Below are positions 1 through 11,236 of a stretch of DNA of 64,000 bases, in pieces. The stretch lies in contig LATX02000175.1 in NCBI GenBank assembly GCA_001466705.2, positions 620,001-684,000 on the forward strand, written 5' to 3'. Made by a program: the position numbers and the translations under genes. The notes beneath the pieces were generated by a model that saw only the letters and a program-made list of their open reading frames with translations, did no database searches and had not been told where the DNA came from. Positions within the stretch are counted from its first letter, which is position 1. The number at the start of each line of letters is the position of its first letter. Source of the stretch: Moniliophthora roreri (Eukaryota; Basidiomycota; Agaricomycetes; Agaricales; Marasmiaceae).

Positions 1-269
1 TCTTGAGGCGAAGAGACTTGTCAGGAAGGGTGGCGTAATTGTGAGTTTTGACTTGTCTGTAGGTTCCAGCTTCTAAAATCATCGTTCAGATCGTTGACAA
101 TATGGTTCGATACGGTCGTGTAGCGGATCCCGAGCAAAGTGATGACAAAATTGAGGGCATAAGGAGTCTTTTGAGGGCTCTGAAAGGAGATGGAGAGGTA
201 GAAACGACGACCATTGCGACGGTAGGCGATAAGGGATATGATGGATTTCTGTATGCAGTTAAATTGTAG
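1..269 (+). CDS. O-methyltransferase, C-terminal fragment (cut by window edge)
   Basis: This is the 3' end of a class I, SAM-dependent, caffeoyl-CoA-like O-methyltransferase (Methyltransf_3). Reading starts in frame at base 2 (LEAKRLVRKGGVI). A 49-nt GT-AG intron at 41-89 follows, then IVDNMVRYGRVADPEQ and a run to TAG at 267-269 (end DGFLYAVKL). The IVDN-V-GRVAD stretch is the conserved segment of this family that lies just after the Rossmann core. The same intron sits in the same place in the complete gene at 1660-2448, and the proteins differ at only a few positions, so the two are tandem duplicates. The N-terminal part lies outside the window, so intactness cannot be judged. A natural-product or phenolic methylation role is possible but is inference. 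Confidence 0.85.
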
Positions 270-419
270 TGCCGTGGCTTATGGGAGGTCGTTATCGCCA
301 CAATTCTATAACGAGACAAAGATCGAAGGAGGTTGTGCGATTTTGTGTCCATCGAAACCCAATACATTCCAAATGAACCCAAATTACAAGGAAAGATGAG
401 AACAAGTCTGAAAGTCCTA

Positions 420-1164
420 TCATCGTACACCACGAAGCTCAAACGGCTCTCCTGCTGGACCTCTCGACAGGGCCAGCTCGACGAATTCCGTACATAGAAA
501 CAAGGCGTAAAGCGCTGTCTAAAAAGAGATGAGTCAGCACTCCAGTAGATGCATACAACACGCACCAGGACCACATTATCCAACCACATGTCCGACGCTG
601 GATATGCCGGCTTGCCAACCTCCTTCTGTTCCAAAACGTGTAAACGTACAGTTTTGACGATTTCGACGACCAATATGAAAAGCCAGTATCCAGATAGGAG
701 CTAGCATATATACATAAATAAGAGACGAAACTTTCTGTAGGCGGCATTAGAAGGACCCACATATGACATTATCCTCGTTCTTGCTCTTCTCTCATGCCAT
801 AGGATGACTATCGCCAACGCCAGTGCGACTGGAGTAATTGGTAACAATCCCACTCCTAAATCTGCAACGACCAAACGCGCAATTTCCAGTAATGTCATCC
901 CAAGGGCAGCGATAACAAGGACGAAATATACGTAGTGAAGCCATTTGGGATAAGTAGGACTGCCGGCGTTGATTTTGGACTTGATGAAGCGAAGGTGTAG
1001 GAGGAAAAAGGTCGCGATAAAGCAAAATGAGGGAATAGGGACGATTGCTGTGTCAAGGGTACATGTCGATGGTGATCCCTAGCAAGAAAGGCGTTTTAGC
1101 GTGAGTTTTGGGAGATAACAGAAGAGCTTACTGGGATCGGTAGTCTATGGGAACAGAGGGGCAT
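420..1164 (-). CDS. small multi-pass membrane protein of unknown function
   Basis: I do not recognise the family. Splicing gives four exons (1132-1164, 761-1078, 566-700, 420-518) and a protein of about 194 residues. The start MPLCSHRLPIP is followed by hydrophobic segments around IPSFCFIATFFLLHL, YVYFVLVIAALGM, LLPITPVALALAIVILW and YWLFILVVEIV. It ends TALYALFLCTEFVELALSRGPAG...RGVR and TGA. Basic residues (HERRARTR) follow the third segment. That gives roughly four to five membrane spans and no enzymatic motif. It lies between two tandem O-methyltransferase copies on the opposite strand, so it was probably included in, or interrupted, that duplication. The second intron (701-760) is the least certain; reading through it would end the protein at a TAG just after that segment. 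Confidence 0.6.
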
Positions 1165-1659
1165 GGTGGTGGTCAGGGTTGAAGGCAGTGGCAAGGTTTA
1201 ATAGGCACTGTGCGATTATTGAACATGATGGTCGTCGTGCATCAGCATCAACCACTGCTCTGGCAGTCAACACTGCTTTGAGCGCTAAACAAGTCATACC
1301 AAATTTGGGGGCCGGTATCTAAACACGGTTACACGTTCGAGTCATACAGTCGCGGCAAAAAATGCAATTCCATGTTGGGAAATTGGTTCCCATCTGCCTA
1401 GGAGTGAGATTCATCCCAGAAAAAGTCTGACGCAGATTGATTTCCATAACTGTTTGGGGAAGCTGAGGCTCAGGATGTATGAACCCATTTGAAAAATGAG
1501 AAAAATGGACAATTGTGTTGAAGGTCTTCGTCGAACCTCCAGTGATTTTGGCGGGTGTGAGAACGATTTACTATTTTTGGGATTGCATTACTTTTCGCTG
1601 CGACTGTACAGTATTTCTGATAAGAAACGTTCACAATCTTCCAACGTTCAATCATCAAT
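1165..1659. other. intergenic, shared upstream region
   Basis: About 495 bases separate the divergently transcribed membrane protein and O-methyltransferase. Only short chance reading frames on both strands are present. It presumably holds both promoters, but no clear TATA box or repeat was found. Confidence 0.5.
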
Positions 1660-2448
1660 ATGTCACAGGGCCAGCCATTTCGAATCACTACTATCGACGA
1701 TTGGGCACGTTCGGATCGATATCACAACTCGTTTCTCCTCCCGGAACACGATGATGTCTTGGAAAGCGCCTTGAGAAGGAGTCAGGAAAATGGGTTGCCG
1801 GATATTGCTGTCAGTGCTGCCCAAGGGAGGCTTCTGAACCTGCTGATCAAATCGATTGGGGTGAAGCGGATACTCGAGGTCGGAACTTTGGGCGGTTATT
1901 CAACGATATGGCTTGGACGTGCGCTACCTGAAAACGGTGAGTTGATTACGCTTGAATTAGAGGAGAAACACGCACAGGTAAGTCTTATCCGCCGTTTCAG
2001 ACAGCCTCTTCTGACACAATGATAGGTCGCGATCGCCAATCTTGCCTACGCTGGCCTGAGTGACAAATGTAAAGTACTCGTCGGACCGGCATACGATTCG
2101 ATGGTCAAGTTGGACTCTGACAAGCCATTCGATTTCGTATTCATTGATGCCGACAAGCCTTCGAATCTCAAGTACTTTCTTGAGGCGAAGAGACTAGTTA
2201 GGAAGGGCGGAGTAATTGTAAGACATGTTCGCATGCAGAGTTTCAAGGTTTCTGAAAATGGCATCCAGATCGTTGACAATGTGGTCCGATACGGCCGTGT
2301 AGCAGATCCCGAACAAACCGATGACAAAGTCGAAGGAGTGAGGAGCCTTCTGAAGGCTCTGAAAGAAGATAAGGAGGTAGAAGCGACAACCATTGGGACA
2401 GTGGGTGACAAGGGATATGATGGATTTCTGTATGCAGTCAAACTGTAG
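1660..2448 (+). CDS. caffeoyl-CoA-type O-methyltransferase
   Basis: This is a complete SAM-dependent O-methyltransferase of the cation-dependent class I (CCoAOMT/Methyltransf_3) family. The start is MSQGQPFRITTIDDWARSD. The SAM-binding motif I is seen as RILEVGTLGGYSTIWLGRAL. It is followed by GELITLELEEKHAQ, then FVFIDADKPSNLKYF, which carries the family's Asp-containing metal/SAM region, and IVDNVVRYGRVADPEQ. Exons are 1660-1977, 2026-2217 and 2269-2448, with introns of 48 and 51 nt. The 51-nt intron is a multiple of three and open, so naive translation reads through it and inserts 17 false residues. The protein is about 229 residues, normal for the family. It is a tandem paralogue of the fragment at the left window edge. 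The substrate cannot be told from sequence. Confidence 0.9.
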
Positions 2449-2846
2449 TGCCGTAGCAACTCGAAGCCTGCCCAGAAGGCTGCAGCTTATGGAGTAAATC
2501 CCGCATTGGAGTTGCGTGATCCATTTAATATTTACTCCACGATCTAGTTGCGGTCTAGTGCCCCACACGCATTGAGGGTGGTATCCTCTTCGTCGTCTCC
2601 ACAATCCTCAACCAGCGCAACAAATGCTGGGACTATAGAAGGCCGCGTTTCACGTTTCTTGCAACCTCGCTCCGAGGACCGAGACCGGAGTTTAGGGTGG
2701 AACGTGCGTGGGAGATGTCACGTGCAAAGATCCCGATCCGGCGAAATAAGCGCCTGATGCATTCACCCTTTTCTCCATCTCTTCCAAAACAAGTTTCTTG
2801 GTATCTTACTGCTAATTCACATTCTTTAACCCGAACCACCACCATC
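2449..2846. other. intergenic, upstream of PAQR gene
   Basis: About 400 bases with no supported gene. Two in-frame ATGs exist upstream of the chosen PAQR start (for example at 2697), but the protein from there shows no family signal, so this is treated as 5' leader and promoter. Confidence 0.45.
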
Positions 2847-4726
2847 ATGAGCTCTACACCTACTCTTGTTCGTCGCCGTCCTAATCATCGCAGGCTCTCC
2901 ACGCCTTCTCGACCCCCTCGTCCTCATCGCCTTTCATTTTGTCAACCTCTTCCTCCATCACTAGAGGCATTAGATCTTTCTTCAGCATCCCCAACCCAAA
3001 CTCTTGCATCCCTTCGTTTCCTTGTCCTCTCGTATCTCGCAGAAATTGAACTGCGGTTGTCCTATATCGGGGGAGAAGAACACTCCGAACTTCCCATCAC
3101 AGATCAGTCAAACACCATTGACGATGTCAGGGACTGGGCTAGGACCACCCTGGACATGCTCGATTCCATCCGGGCAGACGTCTGCTCGCATCTTCCAGAG
3201 TTTGGTCTACCTGATATCACGGTAGAGAAACTTCGAAGTCACCTACCAGACCTCCCCGAAGTACCTAGCATAACCTCCCATCTCCCCGATTTCGACTTTG
3301 ACTTTGATGACTTCGACCTCCGGAACAAGCTCGACGATGTTCGTACCCGCTTCAATGATCTCGACTTTCACCAGCCTCTCGAATTCATTCCGACACTGTC
3401 AGCACGGCTGCAGACTCTCCAGTCGCACATGTCTACTATAGAGCTTCCTCAGTTGGGGCAAACAGGCGGTGGCACCCTTCACTCCCTACATTTACTTCTC
3501 CACGACTTGGTCGACAGTCTCCTATCATCGGAGCTTGTCACCGATATCCTCAATTCTGCACCGGACAAGGGACTCAAACTGAAAGAAAGTTTGAAGGAAA
3601 GCGAAGAGATGTTGGAAAGAGCAGCGAAGGAGGTGGCATATGCTGTCAAGAGGTCATTTGAGGGTGTGAAGTTGATTTCGTATTCGGATTTACCACAAGA
3701 ATGGAAAAACAATCCTTTTGTTACCCAAGGCTATAGGTACGCTCACCTTACTTTACAGAGCGAGGTAGCACTAATCCAGCTGATTACAGATTTATACCCA
3801 TAGAGCGTTGGCACCTTATCGTCTTGTCCTTATTTGCATTGCACAATGAAACATGTCAGTTTCCCTGATCAGATCGTATAGGCACGGACTAACTCCTATC
3901 TCAGTGAACATCCACACCCATCTTGTACCATTTTCTGTATGGCTATTCAAGTCCGTTCCCTGGCCCAACCCGTTCAACCTTCCGCTCATCTTCAGCGGCT
4001 CCGCTGACGCTGATCTTCCCGAGATTCTATTCATGTCGTTTGCCTTGCTGTGTCTCTTGTCAAGTGCAATATGGCATACCATGTCAGGTTGTGCCCATTT
4101 AAGCAGCATGGAGTTTTGCGCCAGGGTTGACTATGTTGGTATTGGATGGTACGGCGTTTTTCGGTGACATTTATTCACCGACTGACATCTTTACGACAGG
4201 TTAATCTCAGCATCGGTCGGCACGATCGTACATTACGGCTTCCAAGACTGCCATCCAACACTACACAAGTCGTTCCTCGCCCTCTGTTTTGCCACTGGCT
4301 TAGCAGGCAACATCTTCCCGTTCATGAAATGGTTTAATGAATATCAGTACCGTGGATATCGTGTTTTATTTTTCTTGTCGCTCGCATTCTCGTCACTCGC
4401 ACCTCTTGCGGCGTTAGCTTATACGCAGTCTATTAGAGAAATGTTTGAATTTATTAGTGAGTTGCGCCTTTCTTTCAAGATCCGTGGCTGACCCGAAATT
4501 ATCACATGCAGAGCCTGTCATTCCATCACTCTTGTCGTACATCATTGGACTTGTGTTTTATGTCAGTCATGTTCCGGAACGATACCTACCGGAGGATTGG
4601 AGGAGGCGGTTGGATACATTTGGAGGTGGCTCGCATTGTATTTGGCACTGCTTCATTGTGCTTGCGGTTAGCCAGCATAAGGCCGCCATTAGGGCTATGA
4701 GAGATGGTATGGTTTGTTATGCATAG
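2847..4726 (+). CDS. PAQR/AdipoR-like 7-TM receptor, Izh3-type with long N-terminal domain
   Basis: Member of the PAQR (progestin and adipoQ receptor, HlyIII-related) family of 7-TM metal-dependent proteins. Known relatives act in lipid and zinc homeostasis, and some have ceramidase activity. A long soluble N-terminal region (about 300 residues, acidic DFDFDFDDFD stretch, amphipathic helices) precedes the membrane core, as in yeast Izh3. Hallmarks appear after splicing: RFIPIERWHLIVLSLFALHNETLNIHTHLVPF, where NxHTH lies before TM1; then SSAIWHTMSGC with the first metal-site His, and GGGSHCIWHCFIVLA with the last two. Introns are 3737-3789, 3855-3904, 4149-4199 and 4457-4511. All join in frame, and the conserved NETLNIHTH motif is itself rebuilt across an intron. 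The start at 2847 (MSSTPTLVRRRPNHRR) was chosen for its position after a pyrimidine-rich leader; an in-frame ATG at 2697 is possible. Confidence 0.9.
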
Positions 4727-4847
4727 ATTCATTGGATCGTAAACGATAATAATATCATGCGTTAATACTCCATTGCTAAGAACCGATAAAATACATATGG
4801 GCTTATCACGGCCTCCGCCCAACAGACCTCCAGCACAATAAACCAGA

Positions 4848-6420
4848 TCACGAGGTGATGTCGGAAGATGTGTACAGGCAGTACTGCAGAACGACAAGTA
4901 AGTGAATTGCGTCCCCGCAGCAAAGAAGAGCTCCAAACCTTGGAGTCAGGGCCATCTCCGACCTCTGTGGGTTCGTCACCGTCGTCGTTTCCGTTGTACC
5001 TATGTTTCAAACGTTGTTTTAGGGGGGGCGAACCAAAATGAAGCCATATGCGTACCTCTGGCAGATTGTATCAACGTTCTGGGCCCTGGTTGTGCGAATC
5101 TTGGCAGTACTGCAGATGAAGGTTTTCAGATGTGGTCGTCCTTGTGCTATCAAGTAGACTTACTCTCCGTAGTTGCTGAGCAGAGAGATGTCAGCCTGCA
5201 AAACCATGGAGTGAAGGAGAACTACCTACGAGTTGATACCAACCAGAACGTCGCCTGCAGAGAAATAAGTTGGATCGAACTCGTGAAGGGAACCGATACA
5301 CTTACCGTCGACGGCCCACACATCGTTGACCTGGACGTCCCTCTTGTACATGGTGTCTTTCAACAGGTGAGCTTAGGTTGAAACACGAATCCAGATTTCG
5401 CTTACCGCAGTTGCCACACTAAACGTGCACGAAAATAACCATGATGAACTGAAATAAGGTAAACGATGTACTTACGCTGCGGTACAACTTGCCGAAATTC
5501 TCTGCGTAGAACTGGTTGACTAGAAATCAGTCGTTGAGTGAATGTATCCGGATGCTGTGATACTGACCGAGTTGATTATGACTGTTCCACCACCTGATTA
5601 GGAATGTGAATGTGCTCGGGCTTTTCAGTGAGTTCGAAGCATTGCTCACCGTTGTGTTGGACAACTAATAGGGCCGGTTAGAATCCGAATTGATACCATG
5701 AAATAGGAAACATACTCTTATCGTCGGCATTCTACATAATGCCTTTGTTCAGATACTAGTATCTGTCACAACATTTAGACATCGACTCACTTTAGCCTAC
5801 AAAATTGTCAGCGCTGAAGCAAAACAAGAAAGTCGGGAGAATCTCTTACACCACCATAGTTGATATGAGACGTTCCGCCCTTCTGCTTGATAGTGATAGC
5901 ATCCTCACAGACATCCTAGATGGTCCCATGTGAATCTCTGCTATCACAACACCGGAAGTCAATATTTACCTCGAAGAAGACGTGATCAAGAGTGCAAGAC
6001 CCTGAATGCAGAAGTCAACGTCGACAACACTTTGATGAATAATGAAATGATTTACCAAGGCAGTGAATACCTTCAGCTTGGTCTTTACCAATGACGACCC
6101 GACTCAAAGTCGCGCCTTCTTCAAGAAGGAAGACAGCGTCTGAATCGCCACCCTCTGCCTGTTCGTTACAAGCGCCCGAGCCACGATCGTAACGGGTGTA
6201 GGGCTGAGAGGGTGTAAAGGTCTGACCAGCAGCAACGGTGATGGGCTTGCTGAGGTGACTAGTGGTCGGCGGCGTCGGGAAGACGTTGGTAGCCGTGCGA
6301 CGCTCGAGGCTTTCAAATGGTGAATTTCAGGCCATACAAAGGTGAGCAGGTCACAACTTACGGGTTTGCAGCGGCAAGGATGCCGAGAGCTACAAGAGTA
6401 ATGAGCCGAGAAGAGAACAT
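4848..6420 (-). CDS. secreted pectate lyase, polysaccharide lyase family 3 (16 exons)
   Basis: Cleaves de-esterified homogalacturonan by beta-elimination outside the cell. The start [20 protein letters not shown] is a signal peptide. The mature protein has the PL3 landmarks in order: [116 protein letters not shown] and a C-terminal [13 protein letters not shown] before TGA at 4848-4850. My splicing uses 16 exons for about 250 residues. Several are tiny: GCTAAA at 5791-5796 (6 nt), one of 12 nt (coding NYG), one of 13 nt (CGNC) and one of 15 nt (VQHN). Every junction keeps frame and rebuilds a conserved PL3 motif. The gene is divergent from the CUE-domain gene at 7173. Confidence 0.93.
5791..5796 (-). 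other. 6-nt microexon of the pectate lyase gene
   Basis: Reading the minus strand, an acceptor TAG (5797-5799) directly precedes GCTAAA, and a donor GTGAGT (5785-5790) directly follows. The six bases code Ala-Lys and complete the PL3 motif GGAKNADDKIVQHNG. Skipping them would keep frame but delete two residues of a conserved turn. Confidence 0.75.
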
Positions 6421-7172
6421 CCCAAAAACTGTTGGAAGCACTGAATCGCTTGAGGCTGAAAATGACTGGATGGGTTTTTATACGCCAACTAGAGCGGCCT
6501 CTCGAACGGATTTCACGACGTCTCTCTGTCCGACGGTCCGTCAAAACTTCAGTGCTCGTATACACCAGACCAGAAGGTTTCCGGATTGCACATTCCCAGC
6601 TGCAGTTCGGATAAACCGCGTCAGAAGGCGTTGAAAGAAGCTGTTGAGCGTAGTATGCAGCGGCCCGTGTTGGAACATCAAAGTATTCAGTAGCCTACTG
6701 ATAAACAGTCAATTTGCTTGATGGAGACTTGGTCGCCCTTCTTCACAGGACCAAAGATAGTGAAGGAGTGAGTCATGCGCGAGTAAAGAGTTAGTTTTAG
6801 TCCTAGGACCGCGTGCAATACAATCCAGGATATATCCGAAATTCAGTTCTAAGCATGCAGGAATACGGACTGGCAAAGCACATCCGAGTGATAGGATATG
6901 GCTAGGAACTTGGACCTGAAAATGACACGGTCCCGAGACTTAGGCCTGTAGCACCAGAAGTACTTTGAGTACTACTTGAGTATCCTGGGATCGGACTAGA
7001 GTAACGACGATGACTGCGGACGGGTATTTTGGATTTGACAAGACCAACGAACTTGCGTGCAGTACACCAGCAATGAGCTTGAGCCTGTGGGTATCGACAT
7101 GACGGTTGAGAACGAGAAACTCGGAAAAACAGGGAAAAACAGATCAGCCGCGTCCTCTTGACAGTGACCGGG
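6421..7172. other. divergent promoter region (pectate lyase / CUE protein)
   Basis: About 750 bases between two genes that point away from each other. Short reading frames on both strands show no family signal. No canonical TATA box stood out. Carbon-source regulation would be expected for a pectate lyase, but I see no site I could defend. Confidence 0.4.
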
Positions 7173-9315
7173 ATGCAACTGACCGCCTGGCCCTCGACCC
7201 AAACGAGAAAATCACTCAGTCCATCCCGGCTTGCTACTCTCTACCAAGCAGTGTCTTCGTGTCTCTCCAGTTATCTCGAGCTTCCGCCGGAGAAGCAGGA
7301 TTCTACTGCAGCTCGCACATTTGTGAGCACTTACGCAAAGGACAGTGCAGCCCAGACTCTTCAGGCTCTCATATGGGAGTCTGAACAGCCAGAGCTATCC
7401 AAGGAGGAGAAATCTATCCGAAAGAAAAATCTGCTTGTAGCAGAAAGAACTGCCTCCACACTCGATATTCGAACCCTTCTCGATCTTGCGATCACGTATG
7501 CACGGACCAGCGGTCAACGTACTCGGACTGTCTTTTCAGCCGTCATCCAGGGCAATTCAGCAGCATTGACGACGATAAAGTCAGAGCTCGTCCCGGCATT
7601 CGCAACCCTGCTTTCATCGGGCAACGTTTCAGGTCTCTACGGCGTTCGAAAGACGGCTCATTGCATCAAAGCTTTCCTTCACTTCTCTCCACCTGAAGTC
7701 GTCCGGACCTTTGCCCATTCGCAGGCGCTTATCACCGAGTTAGCGAAAGCATACGATGCAGGAATGGGGGTCATAGCACGTTCATACGGCGGATTTACAG
7801 GGAATGAAGGAGAGGAGGACGATTGGAAAAAGATATGGGTTGCGACCAAAGTCGATCTACTTGACTCTTTTCACATTTGCCTGTCCACATTGCTCACCGA
7901 CATTGCTTCTACCTCAGGGCAGCGGTTAGCAGTCGAAGCAGACCAAACGTTCAACATTCTCTTCGCCCTACTTGAAGTTCCTTCTACGTCCTCATCCTCG
8001 CCATGTACACCCTTTCTCAACCAGTCACTATTGGGAGACTACCAGCATTCGTATGATCTGGAGCGCACGCTTTCTTCGTCACTCAAACATGCTGATGAAA
8101 AGGATGCACGGTTGGATCTTATAGAGTCCAGTCTTCGATCGCTGGAGAACGAAGACAATTCCAAAGAGAGCCCAGGAGTCCTGAAGCTCCTTATTCGGTC
8201 GTCGGGCATGCCACCAAGCATTATACCTAAAGGAAAAGGCAAAGCACCAACGCCAGTATCAGAAGCGGCACCATCTCCAGACCCAGGCCTTGACATTAAG
8301 ATAACCGCCATTCTCGATATCCTCCCTGACCACTCCCCAGAATACATAAAGGCACTACTTTCACATCCGGACTATCCTTTTCGTGGTAATACAGAGAAAG
8401 TCATCTCTGCGCTTTTGGAGGGGACGGCTCCTTCATTCGAGGACCTTACACGCTCCAGCCAGAATATCAGTCACGGGAAAACCAGAGCTGTTGAAGACGG
8501 CATAAACGCGTATGTGAGATCCAGACAGGGTGTCAATGAAGCTATGGATATGTCTCGTGTAACATTCGGGAAGAAAAAGTACGTTTTCGTTGCTATACCC
8601 CTAGTACTCGTTTGTTAATTCATTTATTTGAAGTGAATCATCATCAGCATTCCTCGCGGACCGCACCGATATTGAACAGATGAAGGCCGACATCTTACGT
8701 CGGGCTGAGGCATTCACAGACTCCGAAGAAGAGGAGGCAGAACAGGAGGATCCAGACCTCGAAGTCGATATGCAAAATCCAAATATCAAAATCTCTGGCG
8801 ACGGCGAAGACGAAAACGAGTCTGAAAGTGAAGAAGAACCGAAAGAGTCTACGGAAGTCATACTGGAGCGGGCATATATTAGGGATCCAGCGTTGTTCAA
8901 TAGAGATGCAAAGAAATCAAAAGGCAGAGAAGAGCTGAGAACACAAACAGGCTGGTCGGATGAGCAGATCGAGGGTTGGAAGATCATGTTGGAACGGGAC
9001 GTACGTCTTTTTCTCTTCATCGTTGTTCGTATCATTAATAACATGGGTTGACAGCCCAAACGGAGAGAACGCCTCATCCAGAAGTACGAATTCGAAGCAC
9101 CGCAGAATCACACACTCCCGCCACCAGGTCCTGCATCTTCATCGTCAAGAGGTCGAGGACATGGTAGAGGTGGACGTGGAGCTAGAGGTGGTGGCGGTAG
9201 AGGTGGTGGCAGTGGCGGCAATGAAGCAAGAGACCGAGCGAGGAAAGATCGTCGAGGAAATCAAGATCGTCGAAGAGGCCATGATAAGAAGATGGCGAAA
9301 GCTGGTGGTGTCTAG
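7173..9315 (+). CDS. CUE-domain protein, ASCC2 / yeast Cue3 (Rqt3)-like
   Basis: Likely orthologue of human ASCC2 and yeast Cue3/Rqt3, the ubiquitin-binding subunit of the trigger complex that splits collided ribosomes. The N-terminal helical region begins MQLTAWPSTQTRKSLSPSRL. A CUE domain sits near residues 375-420 (LDIKITAILDILPDHSPEYI then KALLSHPDYPFRGNTEKVIS, with Pro and the late Leu/Ile residues typical of CUE). After it come VTFGKKN, an acidic Glu-rich stretch (EEEEAEQEDPD, ESESEEEPKES) and YIRDPALFNRDAKKSKGREELRTQTGWSDEQIEGWKIMLERD, typical of this family. The tail is an RGG-rich segment. Introns are 8579-8633 (AAG acceptor, the only choice that keeps frame) and 9001-9054. The start is the first ATG of the open frame; an upstream coding exon at 7011 is possible but weak. 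Confidence 0.85.
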
Positions 9316-9818
9316 CATTTCTGTAAAGAAATCTGATTTCTTGTCTATAAGAAATCTACTTCTACTTGTGCTTTTAAATGACAGGGATGTATAGACCACA
9401 GATGTAACCTGTCGAGCTGTGATCAGAGAACGTTCAGTCGGACAAACGAACAACTAGACTCGTCCACAGGTTTGTTTCTTGTAGTTATATTGGCTTTCCT
9501 GTCAATGTCCTGTGATAAGCTGCTCAATACAACTCAGGTCAGTCACCAGCAACGCTGGAACGTGAAGACTGGAAGAAGTACCCTCCATTCAGGATTTCTG
9601 TAGACTTTACCATTTTAGACATTCACGAGGGCATTCATTCCTTCAACCGAACCTTCATGCCTTCAATCTTCAACACCCATGAATAATACCAAAATGGCAG
9701 AAGCTGATTTAGAAAACGCAGGAATATATAGTGTAAAGAGTGTATTGGATGCTTCATGGATTGGTACGTCTCCGAAGCATTTCCATTCGAGTTTTGACGT
9801 CAGCGAATTGAAGATGTA
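9316..9818. other. intergenic, no gene seen
   Basis: About 500 bases. The long minus-strand reading frame near 9145-9453 is a shadow of the RGG-coding exon. An ATG near 9678 is followed by sequence without family signal, just before the esterase relic. Confidence 0.4.
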
Positions 9819-10926
9819 GACTTCTGCATTGTTTGTGCGACTAGCATTCTAACGTCGTTCGTCCTCATCGGCGACAGCGCAACTGCCATACTATGAGCTC
9901 ATTCTCTTCAATATCGACTGGTTTTTGGCGTTGAGTATTGCCGGTTGGGGAAACGAATTCTGCGGGTCATTGGATCCATCTGCCCTGGAGTTTTGGGACA
10001 GCCTGTGTGTCGCTTTTAATCGTGGTAATGGTCACCCTCATAATCGAGGCTGTAGTGTTCAATACTGCGAAGAGCGGTGCGACCATTGTTTCATTCCTCA
10101 AAGATGGATCGTGGGATATCTCCGGTGAATATCTAATCTCACTTTTGCGTCTCTAAACCTAAACTCTTGGTACAGTTACGCACATCAAAGAAGTCGCTAA
10201 GAATCATACAGCGAATATCATCACCATTCAAATTGGACATAACGATAGGCATTGCAGCAGCGGGTCCGTCATGCGTCGAGATCTTACCTTGAATATGGTA
10301 AAAGAGCTGGGAGCAGAACCTGTACCTGTCGCGCCTCTAGCCATTCGCGATTTCACTGCAAACGGAAGGACACATGATGGTTTGGTACCATAGGTGGGGG
10401 TTATGACCAAGTTATGTCGTTCCTCAAACGTCACTTCAACATATTTCAATGTACGTGGTTTTGTCTACTGTCAAGAGCAGAAGACCCGTTACTGATGTAT
10501 TTCAATCAATTCGAACGGGGGGTGACCGGTGACCAATGACACCCTCGTTCGAACTTGGGAATCTGAACGAGGCATGGTCGTTCGAATTGATTGAAACATG
10601 TCAGTATACCGATCTCCATGAAGCAAGTCTCAGATACTGTGAGGCAATTGGAACCAAAGCTTCTCATAGATTGAATGACGAACGATCATGAGACACCGTC
10701 CGCAAGTCGCTGCCGTAGAGCACGTACTTGTACCTGAATGTCTTCTTTTCAGATATCAATGCAAAGGGCATAGTATGCGTGTTCTCTGTCCACAGAACTC
10801 CTCGTGATTCATGCCGACATGACTCGCAGAATGGTCGCCGACCTCAGCTGGGAATTCAGCCTCGTTGGTGGTATCAACCTCCCGATACTTATCCTACAAC
10901 ATATCTCGCGGCATCCCATCCTGCTG
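9819..10926 (+). pseudogene. decayed CE12-type (SGNH) esterase, copy A
   Basis: Relic of a rhamnogalacturonan-acetylesterase-like gene (family CE12, SGNH hydrolase fold), the same gene as the intact copy at 25126-26210. Recognisable pieces in order: TSFVLIGDSATA (block I with the catalytic Ser kept), GWGNEFCGS, NTAK/E region, DGSWDIS, ITIQIGHND (block III Asn kept), ELGAEPVPVAPLAIRDF, YCEAIGTKASHRLND, and MVADL near the end. Lesions: the signal-peptide start is missing, a TAG falls at the Trp of the APW motif (near 10390), there are several frame changes, and a 113-bp inverted-repeat element is inserted at 10492-10604 in the block before the catalytic Asp/His. The DxxH block V is not recoverable. 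This copy cannot make an enzyme. Confidence 0.85.
10492..10604. mobile_element. 113-bp MITE-like element with terminal inverted repeats and TA duplication
   Basis: The ends form inverted repeats: CTGATGTATTTCAATCAATT at the left pairs with the right end reading inwards as CTGACATGTTTCAATCAATT, and the inner 17 bases TTTCAATCAATTCGAAC are exact. The element is flanked by TA on both sides (10490-10491 and 10605-10606), as expected for Tc1/mariner-type insertion. It interrupts an esterase exon whose paralogues at 23.2 and 25.9 kb lack the insert. It is too short to code for a transposase, so it would need one in trans. Confidence 0.75.
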
Positions 10927-11236
10927 AGCGTGGCAACCTATGGAGATCATGATTTTTTTACTAGACGAGGTGCCCTTACTGATATATCTTCCTGCGAATG
11001 GACACTGTAGCACTTATATGACCTAATAACTCTCCTCAAATCCATCTTCCCATTCTCTTCACTTGTGTCTTTATCGATTGTTTTGATGACCTTTAGCTCG
11101 CGATCGCTCTCGAGCAAGCGCGACAGGAAATAAGCGCCACCTTCACTATTATGATGTCCGCTGTGCACTCCGAGACTCAGCGCTGGGCGCCGAAGTTGTA
11201 GCCATGTGTTCTGTTCAAATTCAACTCTGACGCTTG
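10927..11236. other. intergenic, upstream of kinase-RhoGEF gene
   Basis: About 310 bases with no supported gene; presumably the promoter and leader of the next gene. Confidence 0.4.

Noticed and set aside
7011..7062. Possible upstream coding exon of the CUE-domain gene
   Set aside because: Phase would fit an intron ending at 7164, but the donor GTACAC is poor and the residues do not resemble the family start.
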